NCBI GenBank assembly: GCA_022843325.1
Contig: JALHNV010000005.1
Span: forward strand, 27,158 to 91,157
Origin: Pseudolabrys sp.
GTDB taxonomy: Bacteria > Pseudomonadota > Alphaproteobacteria > Rhizobiales > Xanthobacteraceae
Direction of reading: 5' to 3'
Length of the DNA: 64,000 nt
This document shows positions 49,214 through 58,864 of the stretch, one piece after another. Below the pieces are notes generated by a model. It saw only the letters and a list, made by a program, of their open reading frames with translations, did not search any database and had not been told where the DNA came from. The position numbers were made by a program, and so were the translations under genes. The stretch's first letter is position 1. The number at the start of each line of letters is the position of its first letter.

Positions 49214-50440
49214 TCATTCTTGCTCGGCCAAATCCTTGCGGAACGGCGCCGCCGCCGCAAGCTCTTCACCGGCGGCCTGTATATAGGCGCGCTCGCGCGC
49301 CAGATAGTCCGCAACGGCCCGCCGCAGCCCCGGATGGGCGATGAAATGCGCCGAATAGGTGGTCTGCGGCAGGTAGCCGCGCGCCAATTTGTGCTCGCCC
49401 TGGGCGCCGGCCTCGACCCGCGCCAGCTTGTGCGCGATCGCGTAGTCGATCGCCTGATAATAGCAGAGCTCGAAATGAAGAAACGGGTGATGCTCGACCG
49501 CGCCCCAGTTGCGGCCATAGAGCGCGTCGCCGCCAATGAAGTTGATCGCCCCGGCGATCCAGCGGCCGTCGCGCCGGGCCATCACCAGCAGGATCTTGTC
49601 GGGCATGGTGGCGCCGACAATCGAAAAGAACGCGCGGGTCAGATAGGGGCGGCCCCATTTACGGGACCCGGTGTCCATGTAGAACCGGAAGAAAGCGTCC
49701 CAGACATCCTCGGTCAGGTCCGAGCCGGTGAGCTGAACCACCTCGATCCCCGCCGCCAGCGCCTCCTTGCGTTCGCGGCGGATCGCCTTGCGCTTGCGGG
49801 ACGACAGCGCCGAGAGGAAATCCTCGAACGTGGCGTAGTCCTGATTATGCCAGTGAAACTGCTGATCGGTGCGTTGCAGATAGCTGCGCGCGCCGAGCAG
49901 GCAGGATTCCGCTTCGGTGAGGAAGGTGACATGGGCCGATGACAATTCGCTGGCCGTCGTGATCTCGCTCAGCGCATCGCCCAGCGCGCCGCGGATAATG
50001 GGCGCCTGCGGACCGGGGCGCACCAGCAGCCGTGGGCCGGTGACCGGGGTGAACGGCACGGCCACCTGAAGTTTCGGATAGTAGTCGCCGCCGGCGCGCT
50101 CGTAGGCATCGGCCCAGCCGGCGTCGAACACGTATTCGCCCTGCGAATGCGACTTCACATAGCAGGGAGCGCAGCCGAGCAGCCGGCCCGAGGCGTCCTC
50201 CGCCAGCAGATGCCGCGGTTGCCAGCCGGATCCGCCACCGACCGATACTGACTGTTCAAGACTATGTAAAAAAGAATGCGATATGAATGGATTATAAGGA
50301 TTTATTGATGTTGATAACTCTGAGGATAAGTGATCTTCACGTGATGCATTAACGGCCGGGATGGCACAGGCGTCCCAGGCGGCAGCAGGAACCTCGGTGA
50401 GGGACGGCGCGATGCGGATGCGAAGTTCGACCTCGGGCAT
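49214..50440 (-). CDS. GNAT/FemAB-like protein (DUF482), with an AT-rich coding patch
   Basis: A 408-residue cytosolic protein of the PF04339 family, predicted acyl-CoA or peptidyl N-acyltransferase. NPFISHSFLHSLE (about 49-61), LSSRKRKAIRRERKEAL, SRKWGRPYL and YLPQTTYSAHFI are family marks. ATG 50440 (MPEVELRIR) is preferred; an ATG at 50479 would add 13 residues. Codons 31-67 are drawn from AT-rich synonyms (TTA, ATA, TCA, AAT) quite unlike the rest of the gene, although the protein still matches the family there. Confidence 0.85.
   Translation of the reverse strand: MPEVELRIRIAPSLTEVPAAAWDACAIPAVNASREDHLSSELSTSINPYNPFISHSFLHSLEQSVSVGGGSGWQPRHLLAEDASGRLLGCAPCYVKSHSQGEYVFDAGWADAYERAGGDYYPKLQVAVPFTPVTGPRLLVRPGPQAPIIRGALGDALSEITTASELSSAHVTFLTEAESCLLGARSYLQRTDQQFHWHNQDYATFEDFLSALSSRKRKAIRRERKEALAAGIEVVQLTGSDLTEDVWDAFFRFYMDTGSRKWGRPYLTRAFFSIVGATMPDKILLVMARRDGRWIAGAINFIGGDALYGRNWGAVEHHPFLHFELCYYQAIDYAIAHKLARVEAGAQGEHKLARGYLPQTTYSAHFIAHPGLRRAVADYLARERAYIQAAGEELAAAAPFRKDLAEQE
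50251..50353 (-). other. AT-rich patch inside the DUF482 gene
   Basis: About 100 bp of ~35% GC in a gene otherwise above 60% GC. On the coding strand it uses TTA Leu, ATA Ile, TCA Ser and AAT Asn codons. The reading frame stays open and encodes a conserved NPF(I)SH motif, so it is not an insertion of non-coding DNA. Confidence 0.7.
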
Positions 50441-50496
50441 CCGGCCTTTATAGCGCGCATTGCGCCGGAAATCGTTCATTCGCTCAAAGCGAAGGC

Positions 50497-50784
50497 TCAA
50501 CGCCGGCAGGCTATCGCGTCGAATCCGGTCGGAACGCCGTTCCAATTGTACTGGGTGACAGGGTAGCAACCGGCCGGCACCGGCTGGCAGCCCATGAAAG
50601 TGCAGGCGACATGACGCTGCGGCTGAACCCGCCGCGGCGCCGGTCGCCGGACCTGCCTGGCGCTCCTGGCCTCTTTCTTGGAGGCCGCTGACAAAGTCGT
50701 GACCCCATCGGCGGGGCCCGCTTTGGCCACGGGCGCAGCGATGACGATGGCGGCGAGTCCGAGGACGAGGATCCAGGTTTTCAT
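50497..50784 (-). CDS. small secreted Cys-containing protein
   Basis: A 95-residue protein with a signal peptide (about 1-22, MKTWILVLGLAAIVIAAP...AKA-GP), a basic Arg/Lys/Pro middle, and a C-terminal motif CTFMGCQPVPAGCYPVTQYNW...FDAIAC with four Cys, probably two disulfides. I recall this C-terminal pattern from exported proteins of related bacteria but know no function. It ends 18 bases before the alternative start of the DUF482 gene. Confidence 0.75.
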   Translation of the reverse strand: MKTWILVLGLAAIVIAAPVAKAGPADGVTTLSAASKKEARSARQVRRPAPRRVQPQRHVACTFMGCQPVPAGCYPVTQYNWNGVPTGFDAIACRR

Positions 50785-50858
50785 CTGCGGCTCCTTCGGC
50801 TGCTTCTCGCTTTAATACCCCCGAGAGCCACCGGTGTTCCGCCGGCGGGCCGAAAAAA

Positions 50859-51605
50859 TCAGGGCCGCCAGCCTTCGAAGATGACCTGGTCGGCCCAGCG
50901 CGCGGCGGTCTTGCGGTCGGCCTCGCTGCGCACGGTCCAGGTCAGCAGCGGCAGCCCGAACAGCAGGCGCGCCAGCACCGGCGCCGGGGATGGCAAATCC
51001 TTCACCGCATAGGCGGCAAAATGGGGCCGGGTGCGGTGCATGTGCAGCAGGTGCGCCAGCCGCCGCTTGGCGGGCTTCGGCATGCGGTCCCACTCGTGAT
51101 GGGCGTAATGGCGTTCGGCGACGATGCCGCGCGGCAGGCCGGGGGCGATGGCGCGCGCGGCCTCGATCAGGCCCGGATCGAAGGACATCACCGCGACCGG
51201 CCCGGCATAGCTGTTGAGGACGTCAGACACCCGCTGCACCAGCCGCACATCGCCGTCGAAATGGCCCTTGAGCTCCAGCAGCAGCGGGACGCGGCCGGCG
51301 ACTTGGTCGCACAACTCGCCCAGAGTCTGGATGCGGTCGGCGGTGGCCTTGAAGGGGACGGCCTTCAGTGCCGTCGCGGTCATGCCGGCGAGCGGACCGT
51401 GGCCGTCGGTCAACCGGCCGAGAGCATCGTCGTGATGCACCATGGCTTCGCCGTCGGCGCTGATCTGGAGGTCGGTTTCGATGCCGTAGTCGGCTGCGAT
51501 CGCCGCTGCAAAGGCCGACGCGGTGTTCTCGATCAGGCAAGCCGACGCGTCATGCAGCCCGCGATGGGCGATGGGGCGCGCGCTCAGCCAGTCGAGTCCC
51601 GCCAT
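50859..51605 (-). CDS. glycerophosphodiester phosphodiesterase
   Basis: A 248-residue GDPD-fold enzyme, apparently cytosolic. IAHRGLH (His12, Arg13), the ENT and ETDLQIS metal ligands, VHHDDALGR and the LLLELKG strand fit the family (PF03009), which splits glycerophosphodiesters into glycerol-3-phosphate and an alcohol. It starts 6 bases after the RidA gene, so they likely share a transcript. Confidence 0.9.
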   Translation of the reverse strand: MAGLDWLSARPIAHRGLHDASACLIENTASAFAAAIAADYGIETDLQISADGEAMVHHDDALGRLTDGHGPLAGMTATALKAVPFKATADRIQTLGELCDQVAGRVPLLLELKGHFDGDVRLVQRVSDVLNSYAGPVAVMSFDPGLIEAARAIAPGLPRGIVAERHYAHHEWDRMPKPAKRRLAHLLHMHRTRPHFAAYAVKDLPSPAPVLARLLFGLPLLTWTVRSEADRKTAARWADQVIFEGWRP

Positions 51606-51611
51606 GTCGTT

Positions 51612-52079
51612 TTATGCGACCTCGAACAGTCCTTCGACTTCGACCGCTGCATCCGCCGGCAGCGCCGAGACGCCGACCGTCGAACGGGCATGGCGGCCGA
51701 GGTCACCGAACACCTCGACCATCAGGTCGGAGGCGCCGTTCATCACCTTGGGACCATCGGTAAAGCCGGGGGCGGAATTGATGAAGCCGCCGAGCCGGAC
51801 CACGCGGGTGACCTTGTCGAGATCGCCGATCACGGCCTTGATCTGCGCGATCAGGTTGACCGCGCAGGCGCGCGCCGCGCGCTGGCCGTCCTCGACCGAG
51901 ACGCCGCCGCCGAGCTGTCCTTTGGCCACCAGTTTGCCGTCGTCGCCGAAGCAGAGCTGGCCCGATACGACCAGCAGATTGCCGGTGCGCACGCAGGCGA
52001 CGTAATTGGCGATGGGGGCAGCGGGGGTCGGCAATACGATACCCAGGCGGTCGAGCGTGTCTTCTGCTATTCCGGCCAT
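51612..52079 (-). CDS. RidA-family protein
   Basis: A 155-residue protein of the YjgF/YER057c/UK114 family. ANYVACVRTGNLLVVSGQL and RVVRLGGFINSAPGF are typical, but the deaminase Arg motif near the C-terminus reads RSTVGVSALPADAAVEVE, as in the longer RidA subgroup. RidA itself removes reactive enamines such as 2-aminoacrylate; activity here is likely but not certain. Confidence 0.87.
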   Translation of the reverse strand: MAGIAEDTLDRLGIVLPTPAAPIANYVACVRTGNLLVVSGQLCFGDDGKLVAKGQLGGGVSVEDGQRAARACAVNLIAQIKAVIGDLDKVTRVVRLGGFINSAPGFTDGPKVMNGASDLMVEVFGDLGRHARSTVGVSALPADAAVEVEGLFEVA

Positions 52080-52290
52080 TCACGATCTCCCAATGAAGGT
52101 TATTCTATTGGCCGATCGGTTGGGCTTGCGCAAGGCAGCGCCGGCCCGCAATGCCCAAGATTGGGCTTTTGGTAAAGGAGGTCGGACATCGCCGGTTGCC
52201 GGAATCGGAGGCGGCCTCTATCCTGCTGCTTTCTTGTTCTTTGGTCGCCACCATGCGGCGCGTTGTGCGGCCGGGGAGAGGTTTTTGTCG

Positions 52291-53163
52291 ATGAACAGGC
52301 GCGTCACGGTCAAGCGAGTGGTTCCATGGGCTGCGGCTGCTGGCCTGGCGGCTGCCCTCGGGTACCCGGCGGGGGCCGCGCCCGCCGATGGCGCGGCGGT
52401 GCTGGCGCCGCACCGCGCCGTCTACGATCTCAAGCTCCTGAAATCGCGCGGCACCCGCGGCGTCGAGGCGGTGCGCGGCCGCATTGTGTACGACTTTTCC
52501 GGCAGCGCCTGCGCCGGCTACGATCTGCAATTCCGTCAGGTATCCGAACTCGACTCCGGCGAAGGCAAAGCCGTCGTCAGCGAAATGAGTTCGACGACCT
52601 GGGAGGACGGCAATGCCCGCAGGTTTCGGTTCAATTCGCAGAACAAGCTGAACGACAAACGCGCCGATGCGGTCGACGGTCGCGCCGAACGCACCGCCAA
52701 GGCGGTCGCGATCAACCTCAGCAAGCCGAAGCAGCGCAAGCTGACCGTGCCGGCCAGCGCGGTGTTTCCGACCGAACATATGCGCCGCATCCTCATTGCC
52801 GCGCGCGCCGGCCAGTCGATTCTGGAATTTCCCGTCTATGATGGCTCCGAGACGGGCGACAAGTTCTACAACACGCTGACCGTGATCGGCCGCGAGATCG
52901 CGCCGGACCAGAAGCCGGCGACCGACGCTGCCGCGAAGATCCCGGTGCTGGCCACACTCAAGCGCTGGCCGGTGAGCATCACCTATTTCGAGCAGCAGGA
53001 TGAGAAGACGGCGCGCAGCGGCGAGCAGTTGCCGGCCTATTCGATTGCCTTCGAGATTTACGAGAATGGTATCTCGCGCGCGCTGGTGCTGGATTACACC
53101 GATTTCACCATCAGCGCCGAATTGAGCCTGCTGGAAATGAAGACAGCAAAGCCGTGCCCCTGA
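52291..53163 (+). CDS. eipB: cell-envelope integrity protein EipB (DUF1849 family)
   Basis: A 290-residue periplasmic protein with a signal peptide (about 1-29, ending AGAA-PADG). LAPHRAVYDLKL, GRIVYDFSGSACAGYDLQFRQ and the all-beta pattern match EipB, a beta-spiral envelope protein first described in Brucella. Two Cys remain, Cys73 and Cys289 near the very end, in the places of the structural disulfide of Brucella EipB. The ATG at 52291 is preceded by GGGGAGAGG. It is divergent from ridA. Confidence 0.87.
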   Translation: MNRRVTVKRVVPWAAAAGLAAALGYPAGAAPADGAAVLAPHRAVYDLKLLKSRGTRGVEAVRGRIVYDFSGSACAGYDLQFRQVSELDSGEGKAVVSEMSSTTWEDGNARRFRFNSQNKLNDKRADAVDGRAERTAKAVAINLSKPKQRKLTVPASAVFPTEHMRRILIAARAGQSILEFPVYDGSETGDKFYNTLTVIGREIAPDQKPATDAAAKIPVLATLKRWPVSITYFEQQDEKTARSGEQLPAYSIAFEIYENGISRALVLDYTDFTISAELSLLEMKTAKPCP

Positions 53164-53403
53164 AGCCGATGAGCCGACCCGCTCGAATTTCATAACTGCT
53201 TATCGTTCCGTGCCGCGGCACTTATCTTTCTTTGCCGCTGAACCGGTATTCGGTTGCCGCGCTGTATCAACCTGACTGTTTTTGCGCTATTGCTGAAGCG
53301 CGCACATCATCGCAACGGACGCTGACGCCGGGAATGCAACGCATTGCAGTCCGGCGATCCGCTCGACCGCCTCCGTCACCTCTCACTGAAAGGCCAGGCG
53401 GAC

Positions 53404-54588
53404 ATGTCGACCGAACCAACCAACCATCGAGCCAACGTTCTTGTCGTCGAAGATGAAATGGTGCTGCGCATGCGCGCCGTCGACATCGTCGAGGATGCCG
53501 GCTTCACGCCGGTCGAGGCTGTCAATGCCGACGAGGCGCTGGCCATTCTCGAGTCGCGTTCCGATATCTCGCTGCTGTTCACCGACATCCAGATGTCGGG
53601 CAGCATCGACGGTCTCAAGCTGGCGCACGCCGTGCACAAGCGCTGGCCTGCCATCAAGATCGTGCTGGTGTCCGGCCAGGTGCGCCCCACTGTGGCTGAG
53701 CGGCCGGCCGACAGCCGCTTCTTCGGCAAGCCGCTGGAAGTCGCTCAGATGATTTCCGAACTGCAGGACATGGTCGGGGCCGGCGCGCTCAAGATCGTGC
53801 CGGATACCGCGGTCAGCCAGGCCGTCAACGCGCCGCGGCGCGGTCATACGCCGTCTGAGGACGTGCTGAGCGCCGAGAACGACAGCCTGCGGCTGCTGCT
53901 GGCGCAGGCCAGCATCGACGCCAAGGCCCTGCTGACGCAGGCCGGCATCGACGCCAAGGAGCGCGAGGCGGCCGACAAATTGCAGAAATTGATCCTCGAC
54001 GAGATGCACCATCGGATCAAGAATTCGCTGGCGACCGTCAGCGCGATTGCGTCGCAGAGCTTGCGCAATGCGACCAGCATCGCGCACGGCAAGCAGTCCA
54101 TCGAGGGGCGTCTGGTCGCGCTGGGGCGCGCGCACGATCTCCTGATGCAGGCGAGCTGGGCCAATGCCAGCTTGTCGCAGACCGTCCGGAGCGCCACCGA
54201 GCCCTACGACAGCGCCGGCGCCGGGCGGTTCTCGATCAAGGGGCGCGACACCGGAATAGCCTCCGGGGCGGTGATTGCGCTGGCGATGACGTTCAACGAG
54301 CTGTGCACCAACACGACCAAGTTCGGCGCGCTGTCGGTGCCGGCCGGTCACGTCGAGATCGTTTGGTCCATCGATGACGCAGCGCAGCGCCTGCGCTTGA
54401 CCTGGACCGAGATCGGCGGTCCGCCGGTGGAGGCGCCGACGCGGCGCAGCTTCGGCACGCGGATGATGGAATCGCTCGGTCAGCAATTGAGCGGCGAGGT
54501 CCGGCTGGACTACGAGCCGTCCGGATTCATCTACACGCTCGATGTGCCGCTCAGCGCGCTCGCCGCCAAAGGCGCCGTCGACCGCTAG
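53404..54588 (+). CDS. hybrid response regulator-histidine kinase of HWE/HisKA_2 type
   Basis: A 394-residue cytosolic protein. REC domain 10-125 with Asp61 as phosphoacceptor ([10 protein letters not shown]), a linker with a short repeat ([18 protein letters not shown]) and a kinase from about 195: [21 protein letters not shown] with phospho-His203, N-box [14 protein letters not shown] and WTE-IGGP G1 box. The WxE of the HWE family is kept but the N-box His is Asn. No transmembrane or sensor domain, so the REC domain is the likely input. The neighbouring 240 bp upstream hold no gene. Its TAG shares CTAG with the convergent dinB stop. Confidence 0.85.
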   Translation: MSTEPTNHRANVLVVEDEMVLRMRAVDIVEDAGFTPVEAVNADEALAILESRSDISLLFTDIQMSGSIDGLKLAHAVHKRWPAIKIVLVSGQVRPTVAERPADSRFFGKPLEVAQMISELQDMVGAGALKIVPDTAVSQAVNAPRRGHTPSEDVLSAENDSLRLLLAQASIDAKALLTQAGIDAKEREAADKLQKLILDEMHHRIKNSLATVSAIASQSLRNATSIAHGKQSIEGRLVALGRAHDLLMQASWANASLSQTVRSATEPYDSAGAGRFSIKGRDTGIASGAVIALAMTFNELCTNTTKFGALSVPAGHVEIVWSIDDAAQRLRLTWTEIGGPPVEAPTRRSFGTRMMESLGQQLSGEVRLDYEPSGFIYTLDVPLSALAAKGAVDR

Positions 54589-55832
54589 TCATCGTCCAGC
54601 GTCAGGCCCTTCACAACGGCGCCCTTACCGAATTTCGAGCGCAGCCGGTCGACGGCGTGCTCGGCTTCGGCGGCGCGGCGGTCGAGCAGGTCGGACAGGT
54701 CCGAGCCGTCGGTTTCCTGCAAATGGCTGACGCCGATGCCGATCAGCCGGAAGCGGGTGGCGCCGACCTCATGCTGCAGCAGGTCGCGGCCGGCGGCGAA
54801 GATGCGCGCCGCGAGCTGCGTCGGATGGCCGAGCGAGCGGGCCCGGGTGCGGGTCTTGAAATCGGCGCTCTTGAGCTTCAGCGTCACCGTCGATCCCGCC
54901 AGATGCTGCGCCTTCAGGCGCGATGACACCCGCTCGGTCAGATCCCACAGATGCTGCTCGAGCGGCCGGAAGTCGCCGATGTCCTGGTTGAAGGTGGTTT
55001 CCGCCGACACGCTTTTGGTCTCGCGCTCCGGATCGACGCGGCGCGTGTCGAGCCCGCGCGCCAGTTGCCACAGCCGCGTACCCTCGACGCCGTAGCGCCG
55101 CATCAGGTCGTGCTGGTCGGCCTGTTGCAGGTCGGCGATGGTGCGGAAGCCGTCACCGGCGAGTTTTGCCGCGCTGACGGCGCCGACGCCGTAGATGAAA
55201 CCGACCGGCTTCGGCGCCAGGAAGGCGGCCGCCTCGGCCTGGCCGAGCACGGCGAAGCCGCGCGGCTTATCCATGTCGGAGGCGATCTTGGCCAGGAACT
55301 TGTTAGCCGACAGGCCGATCGACACCGTGATGCCATGGTCGCGTTCGACGCGCGCGGCGAAGCGCGCCAGCACCCGCGCCGCGCTCATGCCGTGCAGCCG
55401 TTGCGTTCCGGTGAGATCGAGGAAGGCCTCGTCGATCGACAGCGGCTCGACCAGCGGCGTCAGCTCGAACATGGCGGTGCGCACGGCGCGGCCGACCTCG
55501 ACGTATTTGGCCATGTTGGGCTTGATGACCACCAGGGTCGGACATCGGCTCAGGGCCTCGAACATCGGCATGGCCGAGCGGATGCCATAGGTGCGCGCGA
55601 CATAACAGCAGGCGGCGACCACGCCACGCTTGCCGCCGCCGACCACCACCGGCTTGTCGGTCAGGGAAGGGTCGTCCCGCTTCTCGATGGTGGCGTAGAA
55701 CGCGTCGCAGTCGATATGCGCGATCGTCAGCGTGTCCAGTTCCGGATGCCGCGCCAGCCGTGGCGAGCCGCAGGCCGGACAGCGCCGCGCCGTTGCGGCC
55801 GTGTCGGCCAGACAGTCGCGGCAGAAACTCAC
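54585..55832 (-). CDS. dinB: DNA polymerase IV with N-terminal zinc finger
   Basis: A 415-residue Y-family translesion polymerase. Catalytic Asp41 (HIDCDAFY), Asp134 and Glu135 (SIDEAFLD) are present, and helix-hairpin-helix and little-finger regions follow to about 360. In addition residues 1-30 carry a CxxC (4,7) and CPAC (18,21) zinc ribbon, found in one alphaproteobacterial DinB subgroup. No LexA box was identified. It follows the DUF3572 gene with a four-base overlap. Confidence 0.92.
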   Translation of the reverse strand: MSFCRDCLADTAATARRCPACGSPRLARHPELDTLTIAHIDCDAFYATIEKRDDPSLTDKPVVVGGGKRGVVAACCYVARTYGIRSAMPMFEALSRCPTLVVIKPNMAKYVEVGRAVRTAMFELTPLVEPLSIDEAFLDLTGTQRLHGMSAARVLARFAARVERDHGITVSIGLSANKFLAKIASDMDKPRGFAVLGQAEAAAFLAPKPVGFIYGVGAVSAAKLAGDGFRTIADLQQADQHDLMRRYGVEGTRLWQLARGLDTRRVDPERETKSVSAETTFNQDIGDFRPLEQHLWDLTERVSSRLKAQHLAGSTVTLKLKSADFKTRTRARSLGHPTQLAARIFAAGRDLLQHEVGATRFRLIGIGVSHLQETDGSDLSDLLDRRAAEAEHAVDRLRSKFGKGAVVKGLTLDDD

Positions 55833-56128
55833 GGCACCTCGCGCTCCCAGTCGCCACCGCCCAGCGCAGCCCGGGCGCTACCAAGGTCAGCGGGGTGGAT
55901 CCCGGTTTCAGTAGCGAATTCGGTAACCATCTGCTCATGCCCGGCCACGTAATCAAGCACGCCGGCCAGAAAGCCCGGCTCGGCGCTGGCGGCGCGAATC
56001 TCGGCCGGCCCGATACCGGTGATTGCGAGGAACCGGCCCAGCCGCTCTGGGTCTCCCGCAATGTAGGTAAGGGCCTGGACGGCCAGCTTTTCCGCCGCTT
56101 CGACGGTCACGGGGCCACGCGCTTTCAT
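55829..56128 (-). CDS. DUF3572 family protein
   Basis: A 99-residue small helical cytosolic protein, with [21 protein letters not shown] and [12 protein letters not shown] typical of the DUF3572 family, which sits between divK and dinB in related genomes as far as I recall. Its function is unknown. It overlaps dinB by four bases (ATGA) and is divergent from divK. Confidence 0.85.
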   Translation of the reverse strand: MKARGPVTVEAAEKLAVQALTYIAGDPERLGRFLAITGIGPAEIRAASAEPGFLAGVLDYVAGHEQMVTEFATETGIHPADLGSARAALGGGDWEREVP

Positions 56129-56247
56129 CGGCCAAATTTGCCTTTCCGTAAGATTTCAGCACTACCGTACTCTCTCGATCATGCCTGATAGCGCGGTCTC
56201 TGGCGACGCCAGACGCTCCGGTGCGCTGGGGACAAAGGGGCGGGGGA

Positions 56248-56619
56248 ATGCCGAAGACCGTCCTGATCGTCGAGGACAACGAACTGAACATGAAGCTCTT
56301 CCACGATCTCCTGGAAGCGCATGGCTACGACACCGTCGGCACCCGCAACGGCATAGAGGCGCTCGATCTCGCCCGCAAGCACCGGCCCGATCTGATCCTG
56401 ATGGATATTCAACTGCCGGAAGTATCCGGTCTCGAAGTGACCAAGTGGCTCAAGGACGATCCAGAGTTGAAATCAATCCCGGTGGTGGCAGTGACCGCGT
56501 TCGCGATGAAGGGTGACGAGGAGCGTATCCGCGAAGGCGGCTGCGAGGCCTATCTGTCCAAGCCGATTTCGGTCGGCAAGTTCATCGAGACCATCCGTCA
56601 CTTCCTCGGCCCAGCGTAA
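56248..56619 (+). CDS. divK: single-domain response regulator DivK
   Basis: A 123-residue receiver with the acidic pocket Glu9-Asp10, phosphoacceptor Asp53 ([10 protein letters not shown]), and Lys105-region SKPIS. In Caulobacter DivK switches PleC/DivJ/DivL and so CtrA activity and cell fate. The sequence [27 protein letters not shown] is near-identical in style to that family. The ATG at 56248 is preceded by GGGG-rich sequence. pleD follows after 10 bases. Confidence 0.95.
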   Translation: MPKTVLIVEDNELNMKLFHDLLEAHGYDTVGTRNGIEALDLARKHRPDLILMDIQLPEVSGLEVTKWLKDDPELKSIPVVAVTAFAMKGDEERIREGGCEAYLSKPISVGKFIETIRHFLGPA

Positions 56620-56629
56620 GAGTACCCCG

Positions 56630-58003
56630 ATGACCGCCCGTGTTCTTGTCGTCGATGACGTGCCGGCCAATGTGCGCCTGCTCGAAGCGCGCCTGTCGGC
56701 CGAATACTTCGACGTCGCCACCGCCTATAGCGGCGCCGAGGCGCTGGCTCAGTGCGAGCGCGCCGAGTGCGACATCGTCCTGCTCGACGTGATGATGCCG
56801 GACATGGACGGCTTTGAGGTCTGCCGTCAGCTCAAGGCCAATCCGGCGACCCATCATATTCCGGTCGTCATGGTGACGGCGCTCGATCAGCCGTCCGACC
56901 GCGTGCGCGGGCTGGAAGCCGGCGCGGACGATTTTCTGACCAAGCCGGTCACCGACGTGGCGCTGGTGTCGCGCGTGCGCTCGCTTGCGCGGCTGAAAAT
57001 GGTAACCGACGAACTGCGCATGCGGGCTTTGACCTCGCGCGAAATCGGCATCCAGGCGCCGGAGCGCGACGCGGTGGCGGAAACCGGCCGCAATGGCCGC
57101 ATTCTGGTGGTCGATGACCGCCAGTCGTCCTACGAGCGTATCGTTGCCACGCTGGAGACCGAGCACAAGGTCGACGTACAGGCAGACCCGAACGAAGGCC
57201 TGTTTCACGCCGCCGAGGGCAGCTACGACCTGATCATCGTCTCGCTGGGCCTTTCCAATTTCGACGGCCTGCGGCTGTGCAGCCAGCTGCGTTCGCTGGA
57301 GCGCACCCGCAACGTGCCGATCCTTGCCATCGCCGAGGCCGACAACAATGCGCGGCTGGTGCGCGGTCTCGAAATCGGCGTCAACGATTACCTGATCCGC
57401 CCGATCGACAAGAATGAGATGCTGGCGCGGGTGCGCACCCAGATCAAGAAAAAGCGCTACACCGAACGGCTGCGCGACAACGTGCAGATGTCGATCGAGA
57501 TGGCGATCACTGACGCGCTGACCGGCCTGTTCAATCGCCGCTACATGGAAACGCATCTGTCGAGCCTGGTCGATCAGGCGGCGGCGCGCGGCAAGCCGAT
57601 CACGGTGCTGATTGTCGACATCGACTTCTTCAAGGCGATCAATGACGGCCACGGCCACGACGCCGGCGACGACGTGTTGCGTGAATTCGCGCTGCGCATC
57701 CGCAAGTCGATCCGCAATATCGATCTGGCCTGCCGCTACGGCGGCGAGGAATTCGTCATCGTCATGCCGGAAACCGATATGACGGTGGCCGGCATGGTGG
57801 CCGAGCGGTTGCGCCGCCGCATCGCCACGGAGCCGTTCATCATCCAGCAGGGTGCCGGCGCGCTGGAAGTGACGATCTCGATCGGCATCGCCGCGCTCGG
57901 TCAGCCGGGTGACAACGCTGCGTCGATCCTGAAGCGCGCCGACCAGGCGCTGTACCGCGCCAAGCGCGACGGCCGTAACCGCGTCGTCCAGGACGCCGCC
58001 TGA
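56630..58003 (+). CDS. pleD: diguanylate cyclase response regulator PleD
   Basis: A 457-residue REC-REC-GGDEF protein. First receiver 1-125 with Asp53; second, degenerate receiver 150-275 for dimerisation; cyclase from about 290 with the active GGEEF (371-375) and an intact inhibitory site RNID (362-365) five residues before it. It makes c-di-GMP at the pole after phosphorylation, and product feedback should work. It is in an operon with divK as in Caulobacter. Confidence 0.95.
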   Translation: MTARVLVVDDVPANVRLLEARLSAEYFDVATAYSGAEALAQCERAECDIVLLDVMMPDMDGFEVCRQLKANPATHHIPVVMVTALDQPSDRVRGLEAGADDFLTKPVTDVALVSRVRSLARLKMVTDELRMRALTSREIGIQAPERDAVAETGRNGRILVVDDRQSSYERIVATLETEHKVDVQADPNEGLFHAAEGSYDLIIVSLGLSNFDGLRLCSQLRSLERTRNVPILAIAEADNNARLVRGLEIGVNDYLIRPIDKNEMLARVRTQIKKKRYTERLRDNVQMSIEMAITDALTGLFNRRYMETHLSSLVDQAAARGKPITVLIVDIDFFKAINDGHGHDAGDDVLREFALRIRKSIRNIDLACRYGGEEFVIVMPETDMTVAGMVAERLRRRIATEPFIIQQGAGALEVTISIGIAALGQPGDNAASILKRADQALYRAKRDGRNRVVQDAA

Positions 58004-58012
58004 ACCCGTCCG

Positions 58013-58042
58013 AAATGCAAAGGGCGCCCAGAGGGCGCCCCA
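58013..58042 (-). terminator. rpmG terminator, between convergent pleD and rpmG
   Basis: GGGCGCCC, loop AGA, GGGCGCCC: 8-bp perfect GC stem, 26 bases past the rpmG stop in its direction and followed on that strand by TTTGCATTT. It lies 18 bases after pleD and could end both transcripts. Confidence 0.7.
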
Positions 58043-58065
58043 GCGTCAGCCGATGCGAACCAAAA

Positions 58066-58233
58066 CTACTTGATCTTGGATTCGCTGTACTCGACGTGCT
58101 TCTTGGCAATCGGGTCGTACTTGTTCTTCTTCAACTTGTCGGTCTGGGTGCGCGAGTTCTTCTTGGTCACGTAGAAGTGGCCGGTACCCGCGCTCGACAC
58201 GAGCTTGATCTTCAGACTGGCGGCTTTGGCCAT
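58066..58233 (-). CDS. rpmG: 50S ribosomal protein L33
   Basis: A 55-residue ribosomal protein: [34 protein letters not shown] and [10 protein letters not shown]-like [12 protein letters not shown], as in L33 of alphaproteobacteria. It lacks the CxxC zinc motifs of the zinc-binding L33 version. AGGGATAT precedes the ATG. It is transcribed convergently to pleD. Confidence 0.96.
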   Translation of the reverse strand: MAKAASLKIKLVSSAGTGHFYVTKKNSRTQTDKLKKNKYDPIAKKHVEYSESKIK

Positions 58234-58324
58234 GGGATATCCCTCGAATTTCGGAACTTGTCGGCGGCTTTCGCCCGGTTGGCGCGGAACCTAGCGCCGG
58301 GGCGGGAAATGTCAAGAAATCACG

Positions 58325-58849
58325 CTAGCGCTCGGATTTGCTGCTTTTTTTGGCGTCCGCATTCCAGGCCCCCAGCATGATCTCCCAGGCGTTGAGAATG
58401 ATGACGCTCAGGAAAGCGAGATATGCGGCGGCGACGACATACATGCCGATACCGGGCCGGTAGATCAGGAGGGCGCCGCCGAGCGCGCCGCAGCAATAAA
58501 TGCCGGTGTAGACGAAGGCCCGTCGCACCGAGAGGCCGCCAAGGTCGTTTCTTCGCACGAAGCGCTTGTAGAGCGGAACGAGCGCGTTTCGCGACCAGAA
58601 CGCATTGATGGCAATCAATTCGGCCCCGAGCAGGGCAACCGGCTGCGGGATCAGTATCAGCGATGAGATCACGAGCAGGGTCAGCAGATAGAGAAGGTTG
58701 TTGCGCGCCCGCCAGCGGAACACACCGTTCTTCATAATGTGGTCGAGGTGGAGCGACATGGCGACGAACAAAAGGCCGATCAGCGCCGCCGCCGCGCCGC
58801 CGAGCATAATGTAGAGTTCTCGCCATTGTTCCGGATGATATGAGTTCAA
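58325..58849 (-). CDS. hypothetical membrane protein, four or five helices
   Basis: A 174-residue inner-membrane protein with hydrophobic segments at about 14-33, 52-83, 111-127 and 132-160, and a basic loop (LYKRFVRRNDLGG) between them. I recognise no family. It follows the NUDIX gene by 15 bases in the same direction. The C-terminus is Lys/Ser-rich. Confidence 0.72.
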   Translation of the reverse strand: MNSYHPEQWRELYIMLGGAAAALIGLLFVAMSLHLDHIMKNGVFRWRARNNLLYLLTLLVISSLILIPQPVALLGAELIAINAFWSRNALVPLYKRFVRRNDLGGLSVRRAFVYTGIYCCGALGGALLIYRPGIGMYVVAAAYLAFLSVIILNAWEIMLGAWNADAKKSSKSER

Positions 58850-58864
58850 GCGTCCGACCTCGGC

